This document shows, piece after piece, positions 40,736-49,159 of a DNA stretch of 64,000 nucleotides. The first letter of the stretch is position 1, and each line of letters starts with the position of its first letter. Below the pieces are notes generated by a model. It was not told where the DNA came from. It did not search any database and saw nothing but the letters and a program-made list of their open reading frames with translations. The translations under genes and the position numbers were made by a program. Source of the DNA: Cedecea lapagei (lineage in GTDB: Bacteria > Pseudomonadota > Gammaproteobacteria > Enterobacterales > Enterobacteriaceae); NCBI RefSeq assembly GCF_900635955.1, contig NZ_LR134201.1:558001-622000 (forward strand), read 5' to 3'.

Positions 40736-41910
40736 GCGTAATTATTGTTGGCGGTGGGATGGCTGGAGCAACGCTTGCGCTGGCCATTTCAAAACTTACC
40801 CGCGGCAAGCTGCCGGTTAGCCTGATTGAGGCCGTAGCGCCGGATTCCACTGCGCATCCGGGCTTTGATGCACGCGCCATTGCGTTAGCCAAGGGCACCT
40901 GCCAGCAGCTCGATCGAATTGGTATCTGGCCAGCCATTGCCGATCGCGCAACGGCGATTAAAACCGTGCATGTGAGCGACCGGGGGCACGCTGGTTTCGT
41001 CACTCTTGAAGCAGAAGATTATCAGATTGATGCTCTTGGGCATGTAGTGGAGCTTCATGATATCGGGCTGCGCCTGTTTAGCCTGCTGCGTAAGGCGCCG
41101 GGCGTAACGCTGCATTGTCCGCAGCGTGTAGCGTCCTTCTCCCGAAATGAGCAAAGCGTAAACGTTGTGCTGGATAACGGCGTCGAGCTGCAGGGGAACG
41201 TTCTGGTCGCGGCGGACGGTACCCGTTCTAAGCTGGCGGCGCAGTGCGGCGTGACCTTGCAGTCGCAGAGCTACCAGCAGATAGCGGTGATTGCCAACGT
41301 TATGATCTCCGAGCCCCATAACGGGCGCGCGTTTGAGCGTTTTACCGAACACGGACCCATTGCTATGCTGCCGATGTCCGACGGGCGCTGTTCGCTGGTG
41401 TGGTGTCACCCGCTGGAGGCTCGTGCAGAAGTGGAAAGCTGGAGCGAAACCGAGTTCTGCCGGCAGCTGCAGCGTGCCTTTGGCTGGCGGCTCGGGCGAA
41501 TTACCCAGGCGGGCGTTCGCCATCACTATCCGCTGGCGCTGACGACGGCCTCGCAGACCGTTTCTCATCGCCTTGCGCTTGTCGGCAACGCCGCACAAAC
41601 GCTGCATCCCATAGCCGGGCAGGGCTTTAACCTTGGCCTGCGTGACGTCATGTCTCTGGCCGAAGGCCTGGCAGAGGCATATGCCGCAGGGGCTGATGTC
41701 GGCAGCTTCCCGGTGCTCGCCGCCTGGCGGCAGCGTCGTGCCGCCGATAAAGCCGCGACCATCGGCGTCACCGACGGGCTGGTTCAGCTGTTTGCTAACC
41801 GCTGGGCACCGCTGGTGGTGGGCCGTAATCTTGGCCTGATGGCAATGGAACATTTCACACCGGCACGAGACGTGCTGGCTCAGCGCACCCTCGGTTGGGT
41901 CGCGCGTTAA
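40732..41910 (+). CDS. ubiH: 2-octaprenyl-6-methoxyphenol hydroxylase UbiH
   Basis: 392 aa, E. coli length. This FAD monooxygenase of aerobic ubiquinone synthesis hydroxylates ring C1. Motifs are the FAD Rossmann VIIVGGGMAGATLAL, the VAADGTRSKLA block and the ribityl-binding GNAAQTLHPIAGQGFNLGLRD. It overlaps pepP by 4 bp, and ubiI follows after 12 nt, so the two paralogous hydroxylases are made together. Confidence 0.96.
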   Translation: MSVIIVGGGMAGATLALAISKLTRGKLPVSLIEAVAPDSTAHPGFDARAIALAKGTCQQLDRIGIWPAIADRATAIKTVHVSDRGHAGFVTLEAEDYQIDALGHVVELHDIGLRLFSLLRKAPGVTLHCPQRVASFSRNEQSVNVVLDNGVELQGNVLVAADGTRSKLAAQCGVTLQSQSYQQIAVIANVMISEPHNGRAFERFTEHGPIAMLPMSDGRCSLVWCHPLEARAEVESWSETEFCRQLQRAFGWRLGRITQAGVRHHYPLALTTASQTVSHRLALVGNAAQTLHPIAGQGFNLGLRDVMSLAEGLAEAYAAGADVGSFPVLAAWRQRRAADKAATIGVTDGLVQLFANRWAPLVVGRNLGLMAMEHFTPARDVLAQRTLGWVAR

Positions 41911-41922
41911 AGGAGAGTCAAT

Positions 41923-43122
41923 TTGCAAAGCGTAGATGTGGCGATTGTCGGCGGCGGCATGGTTGGGCTGGCGGTAGCCTGTGGGCTCCAGGGCAGCGGA
42001 CTGCGCGTTGCGGTCATCGAAAACCACCTTCCTCAGCCGGTTGCGCCTGACGCCGCGCCCGAACTGCGCGTTTCGGCGATCAATGCCGCCAGTGAAAAGC
42101 TGCTGACGCATCTTGGCGCATGGCCAAAAATCAGCGAGCGCGCCAGCTGCTATCACGGGATGGAAGTGTGGGAGCGCGACAGTTTCGGGCAGATTGCTTT
42201 TGACGATAAGAGCTTCGGTTTTAGCCACCTCGGGCACATTGTCGAAAACTCGGTGATCCATCAGGCGCTATGGCAGCGTGCGGAACAGTGCAGCGACATT
42301 ACCCTGATGGCGCCGGCGGAAATTAATCAGGTCGCCTGGGGCGAAAACGAAGCGTTTCTGACCCTTAAAGACGGGACGATGCTGACCGCGAGGCTGGTGG
42401 TAGGCGCGGATGGCGCAAACTCCTGGCTGCGCGGCAAAGCGGATATTCCGCTGACCTTCTGGGACTACAACCATCATGCGCTGGTGGCCACGATTCGCAC
42501 TGCCGAACCGCATCAGGCCGTTGCTCGTCAGGCGTTTCACGGCGACGGTATTCTGGCGTTCCTGCCGCTGTCTGACCCGCATCTGTGCTCGATTGTCTGG
42601 TCGCTGCCGCCGGAAGAGGCGGCGCGTATGCAGCAGGCGGACGATGAGGCGTTCAATCAGGCGCTTTCCGTTGCTTTTAATATGCGTCTCGGTTTGTGCT
42701 CCGTGGAAAGTGAACGCCGCGTCTTTCCGCTGACGGGCCGCTATGCCCGCAGCTTTGCCGGTCACCGCCTGGCGCTGGTGGGCGATGCCGCCCATACCAT
42801 TCATCCGCTGGCCGGGCAGGGCGTTAATCTCGGTTTTATGGATGCCGCTGAATTGATTTCTGAAATTCGCCGTCTGCACCGTGAGGGCAAGGATTTCGGG
42901 CAACATCTCTATCTGCGTCGCTATGAGCGCAGCCGTAAGCACAGTGCGGCGGTCATGCTGGCCAGTATGCAGGGGTTCCGTGACCTGTTTGCCGGCAGTA
43001 ACCCGGCGAAAAAGCTGCTGCGGGATATTGGCCTTAAGCTTGCCGATACGCTGCCGGGGGTTAAGCCTCAGTTAATCCGTCAGGCGATGGGGCTGCAAGA
43101 TCTGCCGTCCTGGCTGCAATAA
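41923..43122 (+). CDS. ubiI: 2-octaprenylphenol hydroxylase UbiI (VisC)
   Basis: 399 aa (E. coli 400). This FAD monooxygenase performs the C5 hydroxylation of aerobic ubiquinone synthesis and is a paralogue of UbiH. FAD motifs are VAIVGGGMVGLAVA, VGADGANSWLRG and GDAAHTIHPLAGQGVNLGFMDA. Translation probably starts at the TTG at 41923, which has AGGAGAG 7 nt upstream; no nearby ATG or GTG preserves the FAD motif. Confidence 0.95.
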   Translation: MQSVDVAIVGGGMVGLAVACGLQGSGLRVAVIENHLPQPVAPDAAPELRVSAINAASEKLLTHLGAWPKISERASCYHGMEVWERDSFGQIAFDDKSFGFSHLGHIVENSVIHQALWQRAEQCSDITLMAPAEINQVAWGENEAFLTLKDGTMLTARLVVGADGANSWLRGKADIPLTFWDYNHHALVATIRTAEPHQAVARQAFHGDGILAFLPLSDPHLCSIVWSLPPEEAARMQQADDEAFNQALSVAFNMRLGLCSVESERRVFPLTGRYARSFAGHRLALVGDAAHTIHPLAGQGVNLGFMDAAELISEIRRLHREGKDFGQHLYLRRYERSRKHSAAVMLASMQGFRDLFAGSNPAKKLLRDIGLKLADTLPGVKPQLIRQAMGLQDLPSWLQ

Positions 43123-43559
43123 ATCTCTAAGTGATAACCCCGTCACATTTCCCTTCCCGATGACCGGGAAGGGCACCTTCTCCCTCGTTTGAAATATTCT
43201 AATCTCAGGACAAATCTCGGATTACATTTTCTAATCTTACAATTTTCGCGATGTAGTCAATTTGTTTCTGAAATGGTCGTAAATGTTAGCTAGTGCTAAA
43301 TTCGACCTTAAATACCTGCTGTTAATGTGGACTGAATCGCATTTTTACAGTGAATTACTCTGCACACTTCCTCTTCCATTTTGGTCATAAGCTAATGCAA
43401 TGGCCGTTTTACGCTTATGGTTTACGCCCACGTTCGGTGGTAAGTTCAGGTCAAAGGTAACGTTTGCGTCGCTATCGGGGAACGGTGGTGGTGCCGGGTT
43501 TCGTCTGACGGTTGGCAAAGCCAAATCCGCTTTGCAACCAGATGGTTAAAGAGGAAAAG
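43123..43559 (+). other. ubiI-gcvT intergenic region (gcv control region)
   Basis: 437 bp with no gene. Near ubiI is a CCCTTCCCG/CGGGAAGGG dyad (about 43151-43171) that may end the operon. An AT-rich stretch follows (43180-43380) with several AATCT/ATTTTC runs suited to Lrp or GcvA binding, which control gcvTHP in E. coli; individual sites could not be assigned. A PurR box lies at 43454-43469. Confidence 0.6.
43454..43469. promoter_or_regulatory. PurR operator at gcvTHP
   Basis: AAGGTAACGTTTGCGT agrees with the PurR consensus (reverse form ANGAAAACGTTTGCGT) at 13 of 15 specified positions. It lies about 100 bp before the gcvT ATG. PurR repression of gcvTHP is known in E. coli. Confidence 0.7.
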
Positions 43560-44657
43560 ATGACTCAACAGACCCCCTTATTTGAACAGCACACGCTTTG
43601 TGGCGCCCGCATGGTTGATTTCCACGGCTGGATGATGCCGCTGCACTACGGCTCACAAATTGATGAACACCACGCGGTACGCACCGACGCCGGTATGTTC
43701 GACGTTTCCCACATGACCATTGTCGACCTGCAAGGCAGCCGTACCCGTGAATTCCTGCGTTATTTAGTCGCCAACGACGTCGCCAAACTGACTCAGCCTG
43801 GCAAAGCGCTTTACACCGCCATGCTCAATGCCTCCGGCGGCGTAATTGATGACCTGATTATCTACTTCTTCAGCGAAGAGAACTTCCGCCTCGTTGTGAA
43901 CTCTGCCACCCGTGAAAAAGACCTTGCCTGGATTAACGAGCAGGCAAAACCGTATGGCGTGTCCGTCACCGTACGTGATGACCTGTCGCTGATTGCCGTT
44001 CAGGGCCCGAACGCGAAGGAGAAAGCCGCCACGCTGTTTAGCGAAGAGCAGCGTAAAGCCGTCGAAGGCATGAAGCCGTTCTTTGGCGTGCAGTCCGGCG
44101 ACCTGTTTATCGCCACGACCGGCTACACCGGCGAAGCTGGCTATGAGATTGCGATGCCTAACGAAAAGGCTGCGGAGTTCTGGGCGCAGCTGGTTGAAGC
44201 AGGCGTTAAGCCTTGCGGCCTGGGCGCTCGCGATACGCTGCGTCTGGAAGCCGGGATGAATCTCTACGGCCAGGACATGGACGAGGGGGTTTCTCCGCTG
44301 GCCGCCAATATGGGCTGGACCATCGCCTGGCAGCCGGAAGATCGTGATTTTATCGGCCGTGAAGCGCTTGAAGCGCAGCGCGCCAGCGGTACCGAGCAGC
44401 TGGTTGGCTTGATCATGACCGAAAAAGGCGTATTACGTAATGAGCTGCCGGTACGGTTTACCGACGCGCAGGGCAATATTCATGAAGGTGCAATCACCAG
44501 CGGCACTTTCTCGCCTACGCTCGGTTACAGCATTGCGCTGGCCCGCGTGCCGGCTGGCATCGGTGAAACGGCGATTGTGCAGATCCGCAACCGTGAAATG
44601 CCTGTCAAAGTTACCAAACCTATTTTTGTTCGCGCCGGGAAGCCGGTTGCGCTTTAA
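43560..44657 (+). CDS. gcvT: Glycine cleavage system T protein (aminomethyltransferase)
   Basis: 365 aa (E. coli 364). It takes the aminomethyl group from lipoyl-GcvH and makes 5,10-methylene-THF and ammonia. Motifs are FHGWMMPLHYGSQIDEHHAVR, GMFDVSHM, TGYTGEAGYEI and the folate-site GLGARDTLRLEAGMNLYGQDM. The ATG at 43560 has GAGGAAA upstream; the frame open from 43512 is not conserved. First gene of gcvTHP. Confidence 0.97.
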   Translation: MTQQTPLFEQHTLCGARMVDFHGWMMPLHYGSQIDEHHAVRTDAGMFDVSHMTIVDLQGSRTREFLRYLVANDVAKLTQPGKALYTAMLNASGGVIDDLIIYFFSEENFRLVVNSATREKDLAWINEQAKPYGVSVTVRDDLSLIAVQGPNAKEKAATLFSEEQRKAVEGMKPFFGVQSGDLFIATTGYTGEAGYEIAMPNEKAAEFWAQLVEAGVKPCGLGARDTLRLEAGMNLYGQDMDEGVSPLAANMGWTIAWQPEDRDFIGREALEAQRASGTEQLVGLIMTEKGVLRNELPVRFTDAQGNIHEGAITSGTFSPTLGYSIALARVPAGIGETAIVQIRNREMPVKVTKPIFVRAGKPVAL

Positions 44658-44686
44658 ATTTTGAAATCAGGTATCAGGAGAAAACA

Positions 44687-45076
44687 ATGAGCAATGTGCC
44701 TAACGAACTGAAATACAGCAAAGAGCACGAATGGCTGCGTAAAGAAGCCGACGGGAGCTACACCGTTGGGATCACTGAACATGCACAGGAACTGCTGGGC
44801 GATATGGTGTTTGTTGACCTGCCTGAAGTGGGCGCTACCGTCTCTGCCGGTGATGACTGCGCCGTTGCCGAATCCGTTAAGGCAGCTTCTGACATCTACG
44901 CGCCAATCAGCGGTGAAATCGTGGCGGTTAACGACGCGCTGAGCGACAGCCCGGAGCTGGTTAACAGCGAGCCTTACGGCGAAGGCTGGATCTTCAAAAT
45001 CAAGGCCAGCGACGAAGCTCAAATTGCCGCGCTGCTGGATGCTTCTGCTTATGAAGCGCTGTTAGAAGACGAGTAA
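44687..45076 (+). CDS. gcvH: Glycine cleavage system H protein
   Basis: 129 aa, E. coli length. This lipoyl carrier shuttles the aminomethyl intermediate between GcvP and GcvT. The lipoylation site is Lys65 in the motif ESVKAASD, within the flat beta-sandwich fold; VGITEHAQELLGDMVFVDLPEVG precedes it. It lies 29 nt after gcvT. The space before gcvP holds a repeat hairpin. Confidence 0.97.
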   Translation: MSNVPNELKYSKEHEWLRKEADGSYTVGITEHAQELLGDMVFVDLPEVGATVSAGDDCAVAESVKAASDIYAPISGEIVAVNDALSDSPELVNSEPYGEGWIFKIKASDEAQIAALLDASAYEALLEDE

Positions 45077-45084
45077 TTTTTAAA

Positions 45085-45106
45085 CCCCTCTCCTTGTGGA
45101 GAGGGG
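45085..45106. repeat. Dispersed GGAGAGGGG palindrome, copy 4
   Basis: CCCCTCTCC/GGAGAGGGG forms a perfect 9-bp stem with a TTGT loop, followed by AAAAC, between gcvH and gcvP. Being inside an operon it more likely affects mRNA stability or the gcvH:gcvP ratio than termination. Confidence 0.65.
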
Positions 45107-45130
45107 AAAACATTTCAGGAATCACCGCTC

Positions 45131-48004
45131 ATGACCCAGTCTTTACGTCAGTTAGAGAATCACGAAGCGTTTATCGACCGTCACATTGGCCCGAACGCGC
45201 AGCAGCAGCAAGAGATGCTGGATACCGTCGGCGCGAAGACGCTCAACGACCTGATTACCAGCATTGTGCCGCAGGACATTCAGCTTGCTGAACCGCCTCA
45301 GATTGGCGCCGCTGCGACCGAGTTTGCCGCGCTGGCCGAATTAAAAGCCATCGCCAGCCGCAATAAACGCTTCAAAACTTACATTGGCATGGGCTATACC
45401 GCGGTACAAACGCCGCCGGTGATTCTGCGTAATATGCTGGAAAACCCAGGCTGGTACACCGCTTATACGCCTTACCAGCCGGAAGTTTCCCAGGGCCGTC
45501 TTGAAGCGCTGCTGAACTTCCAGCAGGTCACGCTCGACCTGACCGGCATGGATATCGCTTCGGCTTCTCTGCTTGACGAAGCCACCGCGGCGGCAGAAGC
45601 CATGGCGATGGCTAAGCGCGTCAGCAAGCTGAAAAACGCTAACCGCTTCTTCGTGGCATCCGACGTTCACCCGCAAACGCTGGACGTTGTGCGTACCCGC
45701 GCGGAAACCTTCGGTTTTGACGTCATCGTCGATGATGCAGCAAAAGTGCTGGATCACCAGGACGTGTTTGGCGTGCTGCTGCAGCAGGTTGGCACTACCG
45801 GCGAAGTCCATGATTATGGCGCGCTGATTGCCGAGCTGAAGCAGCGTAAAGTTGTCGTGAGCGTTGCCGCAGATTTTATGACGCTGGTAATGCTGACTGC
45901 GCCGGGTAAACAGGGCGCGGATATTGTGTTCGGCTCTGCCCAGCGCTTTGGTGTGCCAATGGGCTACGGCGGCCCGCATGCGGCGTTCTTCGGCGCCCGT
46001 GACGAATTTAAACGCTCCATGCCGGGGCGTATTATCGGCGTCTCTCGCGATGCCGCTGGCCGTACTGCTCTGCGCATGGCGATGCAAACCCGCGAGCAGC
46101 ACATCCGCCGTGAGAAAGCGAACTCCAACATCTGTACCTCTCAGGTTCTGTTGGCGAACATTGCCAGCCTGTATGCCGTCTTCCACGGCCCTGCAGGCCT
46201 GAAGCGCATTGCCGGCCGCATTCATCGCCTGGCCGACATTCTGGCAGCAGGCCTGCAGCAGAAAGGCCTGGCGCTGCGCCACAAGCACTGGTTCGATACT
46301 CTTTGTGTTGAAGTGGCTGATAAAGCCGCCGTGCTGGCTCGTGCCGAAGCGCGTGAAATCAACCTTCGTAGCGACATCCTCAACGCGGTAGGCATCACGC
46401 TTGATGAAGCCACCACTCGTGAAGACGTTGTTGCCCTGTTCGACGTGCTGCTGGGCGATGCCCACGGCCTGGATATCGACAAACTGGATCGCGATGTCGC
46501 TAACGACAGCAAGTCGATTCCGGCAGCGATGCTGCGCGACGACGAGATCCTGACTCATCCGGTCTTTAACCGCTACCACAGCGAAACCGAGATGATGCGC
46601 TACATGCACTCCCTGGAGCGTAAAGATCTGGCGCTCAACCAGGCGATGATCCCGCTCGGCTCCTGCACCATGAAGCTGAACGCCGCCGCCGAGATGATCC
46701 CGATCACCTGGCCGGAATTCGCTGAACTGCATCCGTTCTGCCCGGCAAACCAGGCTGAAGGCTACCACCAGATGATCGCCCAATTGTCAGACTGGCTGGT
46801 GAAACTGACGGGTTATGACGCGCTTTGCATGCAGCCGAACTCCGGCGCGCAGGGCGAATATGCCGGCCTGCTGGCTATCCGCCGCTATCACGAAAGCCGC
46901 AACGAGGGCAGCCGTAACATCTGCCTGATCCCAAGTTCCGCGCACGGCACTAACCCGGCTTCCGCACAAATGGCCGGCATGGAAGTTATCGTTGTGGCCT
47001 GCGATAAACAAGGCAACATCGATCTGCAGGATCTGCGCGCGAAAGCCGAACAGGCTGGCGAGGCGCTCTCCTGCATCATGGTGACCTACCCGTCTACCCA
47101 CGGCGTGTATGAAGAAACGATCCGTGAAGTCTGCCAGATCGTTCATCAGTTCGGCGGTCAGGTTTACCTGGACGGCGCGAACATGAACGCTCAGGTGGGG
47201 ATCACTACGCCGGGCTACATCGGCGCGGACGTTTCGCACCTTAACCTGCACAAAACCTTCTGCATTCCGCACGGCGGCGGCGGTCCTGGTATGGGCCCCA
47301 TCGGCGTGAAAGCTCACCTGGCTCCGTTTGTTCCGGGCCACAGCGTGGTGCAGATTGAAGAGATGCTGACCCAGCAGGGCGCGGTTTCCGCAGCGCCGTT
47401 CGGCAGCGCCTCCATCCTGCCAATCAGCTGGATGTATATCCGCATGATGGGTGCCGAAGGTCTGAAGAAAGCGAGCTCGGTGGCTATTCTTAACGCCAAC
47501 TACATTGCGACCCGCCTCAAGTCCGCTTTCCCGGTGCTGTATACCGGCGCGAACGGCCGCGTGGCTCACGAATGTATTCTGGATATTCGTCCGCTGAAGG
47601 AAGAGACCGGCATCAGCGAGCTGGACATCGCCAAGCGTCTGATTGACTTCGGCTTCCATGCGCCAACCATGTCGTTCCCGGTTGCCGGCACGCTGATGGT
47701 TGAGCCGACCGAATCCGAGAGCAAAGCGGAGCTGGATCGTTTTATCGGCGCGATGTTGTCTATTCGCAGTGAAATTGACCGCGTGGTGGCAGGTGAATGG
47801 ACGCTGGAAGACAACCCGCTGGTGAACGCGCCGCACACTCAGGACGAAATCGTTGCCGAGTGGGCGCACCCGTACACCCGTGAACTGGCGGTCTTCCCGG
47901 CAGGCCATGGCAACAAATACTGGCCGACAGTTAAACGCCTCGACGACGTATACGGCGACCGTAATCTGTTCTGTTCCTGCGTGCCGATGAGCGAATACGA
48001 ATAG
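45131..48004 (+). CDS. gcvP: Glycine decarboxylase (P protein)
   Basis: 957 aa, E. coli length. This PLP enzyme decarboxylates glycine and loads the aminomethyl group onto lipoyl-GcvH. It is a single-chain P protein of two homologous halves. The PLP lysine is Lys708 in HLNLHKTFCIPHGGGGPG, followed by the glycine-rich loop. N-terminal IDRHIGPNAQQQQEML and GMGYTAVQTPPVI are typical. It completes gcvTHP and is followed by a terminator. Long open frames opposite it are shadows. Confidence 0.98.
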   Translation: MTQSLRQLENHEAFIDRHIGPNAQQQQEMLDTVGAKTLNDLITSIVPQDIQLAEPPQIGAAATEFAALAELKAIASRNKRFKTYIGMGYTAVQTPPVILRNMLENPGWYTAYTPYQPEVSQGRLEALLNFQQVTLDLTGMDIASASLLDEATAAAEAMAMAKRVSKLKNANRFFVASDVHPQTLDVVRTRAETFGFDVIVDDAAKVLDHQDVFGVLLQQVGTTGEVHDYGALIAELKQRKVVVSVAADFMTLVMLTAPGKQGADIVFGSAQRFGVPMGYGGPHAAFFGARDEFKRSMPGRIIGVSRDAAGRTALRMAMQTREQHIRREKANSNICTSQVLLANIASLYAVFHGPAGLKRIAGRIHRLADILAAGLQQKGLALRHKHWFDTLCVEVADKAAVLARAEAREINLRSDILNAVGITLDEATTREDVVALFDVLLGDAHGLDIDKLDRDVANDSKSIPAAMLRDDEILTHPVFNRYHSETEMMRYMHSLERKDLALNQAMIPLGSCTMKLNAAAEMIPITWPEFAELHPFCPANQAEGYHQMIAQLSDWLVKLTGYDALCMQPNSGAQGEYAGLLAIRRYHESRNEGSRNICLIPSSAHGTNPASAQMAGMEVIVVACDKQGNIDLQDLRAKAEQAGEALSCIMVTYPSTHGVYEETIREVCQIVHQFGGQVYLDGANMNAQVGITTPGYIGADVSHLNLHKTFCIPHGGGGPGMGPIGVKAHLAPFVPGHSVVQIEEMLTQQGAVSAAPFGSASILPISWMYIRMMGAEGLKKASSVAILNANYIATRLKSAFPVLYTGANGRVAHECILDIRPLKEETGISELDIAKRLIDFGFHAPTMSFPVAGTLMVEPTESESKAELDRFIGAMLSIRSEIDRVVAGEWTLEDNPLVNAPHTQDEIVAEWAHPYTRELAVFPAGHGNKYWPTVKRLDDVYGDRNLFCSCVPMSEYE

Positions 48005-48020
48005 TTTTAGTACATGAATT

Positions 48021-48043
48021 AAGGGCACTTCGGTGCCCTTTTG
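48021..48043 (+). terminator. Intrinsic terminator of gcvTHP
   Basis: AAGGGCAC-TTCG-GTGCCCTT forms an 8-bp perfect stem with a TTCG tetraloop, followed by TTGTGTTTC, 17 nt after the gcvP stop. Confidence 0.85.
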
Positions 48044-48062
48044 TGTTTCTGAAGGAGGTCAA

Positions 48063-48806
48063 ATGGGCGTAGCTTTAGTCACCGGCGGCAGCCGTGGGAT
48101 TGGGAAAGCCACGTCGCTTTTACTGGCGCAGCATGGCTATAAAGTGGTGGTTAACTACTTCCGCAACAAACAGGCCGCAGAGGAAGTGGTTAATAAGATT
48201 GTTGCCAACGGCGGTGAAGCGTTGGCGCTGCGGGCAGATATTGCCGATGAGCTTCAGGTGATGGCGATGTTCGCCGAAATCGATAACGCCTTTGGGCCGC
48301 TTACCGCGCTGGTGAACAATGCCGGGATCCTGTTTCAGCAATCAACGATTGAAAATCTGACGGCAGACCGTATCAACCGCGTGCTGGCGACTAACGTCAC
48401 CGGGTATTTTCTTTGCTGCCGGGAAGCGGTAAAGCGCATGGCGTACCGTCACGGTGGAGAAGGCGGGGCGATTGTTAACGTTTCATCTGCGGCGGCCAGG
48501 CTAGGGTCGGCGGGGGAATATGTTGACTATGCGGCCTCAAAAGGGGCGGTCGACACGTTAACGACCGGGCTGGCGGTGGAGGTTGCCGCGCAGGGCATTC
48601 GCGTAAACGGCGTGCGGCCAGGCTTTATCTATACCGAAATGCACGCATCCGGCGGTGAAGCCGGACGAGTTGATCGGGTGAAAACGGCGTTACCGATGCA
48701 GCGCGGAGGCCAGCCGGAAGAGATAGCTGAAGCCATATTTTGGCTGCTGAGCGAGAAGGCTTCTTACGTAACCGGCACCTTTATTGATGCGGCCGGTGGG
48801 AAATAA
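48063..48806 (+). CDS. ygfF: Short-chain dehydrogenase/reductase YgfF
   Basis: 247 aa, E. coli length. A classical SDR oxidoreductase: cofactor motif TGGSRGIG, NNAG, catalytic Ser in VNVSSAAARLG and the YVDYAASKGA Tyr/Lys pair, ending FIDAAGGK. The Asn after beta-2 suggests NADP(H), but the substrate is unknown. The ATG at 48063 has GGAGGTC upstream and the family start. In K-12 bglA is the next gene; here the MxKDx/molybdopterin/two-component block intervenes. Confidence 0.94.
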   Translation: MGVALVTGGSRGIGKATSLLLAQHGYKVVVNYFRNKQAAEEVVNKIVANGGEALALRADIADELQVMAMFAEIDNAFGPLTALVNNAGILFQQSTIENLTADRINRVLATNVTGYFLCCREAVKRMAYRHGGEGGAIVNVSSAAARLGSAGEYVDYAASKGAVDTLTTGLAVEVAAQGIRVNGVRPGFIYTEMHASGGEAGRVDRVKTALPMQRGGQPEEIAEAIFWLLSEKASYVTGTFIDAAGGK

Positions 48807-48809
48807 GGT

Positions 48810-48843
48810 CGCTACGCCAGAAGAGGGTGAGACTGGCGTAGCG
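48810..48843. terminator. Hairpin between ygfF and the MxKDx gene
   Basis: CGCTACGCCAG (48810-48820) pairs with CTGGCGTAGCG (48833-48843), a perfect 11-bp stem with a 12-nt loop between the two convergent stops. T-runs are short; it is probably a shared terminator. Confidence 0.6.
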
Positions 48844-48849
48844 TAAGGC

Positions 48850-49122
48850 TTATTGCTTGCTCATGCTATCTTTAGCCATGCCGTCTTTGGACATGCTGTC
48901 TTTACCCATATGATCTTTGCTCATAGCGTCTTTCTTCATCCCCTCTTTGGACATGCAGTCTTTTTTCATGCCGTCCTTTTTCATGTCGTCTTTACAGGTG
49001 TGGGTCATTTTGCCCATGCCATCTTTGGCCATGGAATCTTTGCTCATCGAGTCCGCAGCGTTCGCGCCGGCAATCCCGAACAGCATGGTGGAGCACAGCA
49101 GGGCAGCGTAGATCTTTTTCAT
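48850..49122 (-). CDS. Periplasmic methionine-rich MxKDx-repeat protein (MrpX-like)
   Basis: 90 aa. A signal peptide (about 1-22, ending ANA-A) precedes a mature part that is almost entirely pentapeptide repeats of the form MxKDx (MSKDS, MAKDG, MKKDG, MGKDS and variants). About 13 of 68 mature residues are Met, with two Cys and abundant Lys/Asp. Such proteins form the penta_MxKDx family. A methionine-rich periplasmic peptide of this kind (MrpX of Azospira) consumes hypochlorite and is repaired by an MsrP-type reductase. The gene lies 37 nt downstream of the molybdopterin oxidoreductase, so the pairing fits. The ATG at 49122 gives a clean signal peptide; the frame open to 49230 does not. Confidence 0.8.
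   Translation of the reverse strand: MKKIYAALLCSTMLFGIAGANAADSMSKDSMAKDGMGKMTHTCKDDMKKDGMKKDCMSKEGMKKDAMSKDHMGKDSMSKDGMAKDSMSKQ
48855..49050 (-). repeat. 15-nt tandem repeats encoding MxKDx units
   Basis: About a dozen imperfect 15-nt units built on an ATG-N3-AAAGAT-N3 pattern (read on the minus strand) make up the mature part of the MxKDx gene. The array could change in copy number by slippage. Confidence 0.75.
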
Positions 49123-49159
49123 TTTTTGATTCCTTACGTTCACAGTGAGATACAGAGAA

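Noticed and set aside
40885..42261. 458-codon open frame antisense to ubiH/ubiI
   Set aside because: Shadow of two FAD hydroxylase genes with clear motifs; composition is Arg/His/Gln-rich as typical of antisense frames.
45341..48028. Two frames of 480 and 413 codons antisense to gcvP
   Set aside because: gcvP is complete at its standard length with the PLP lysine in place; the opposite frames have no support.
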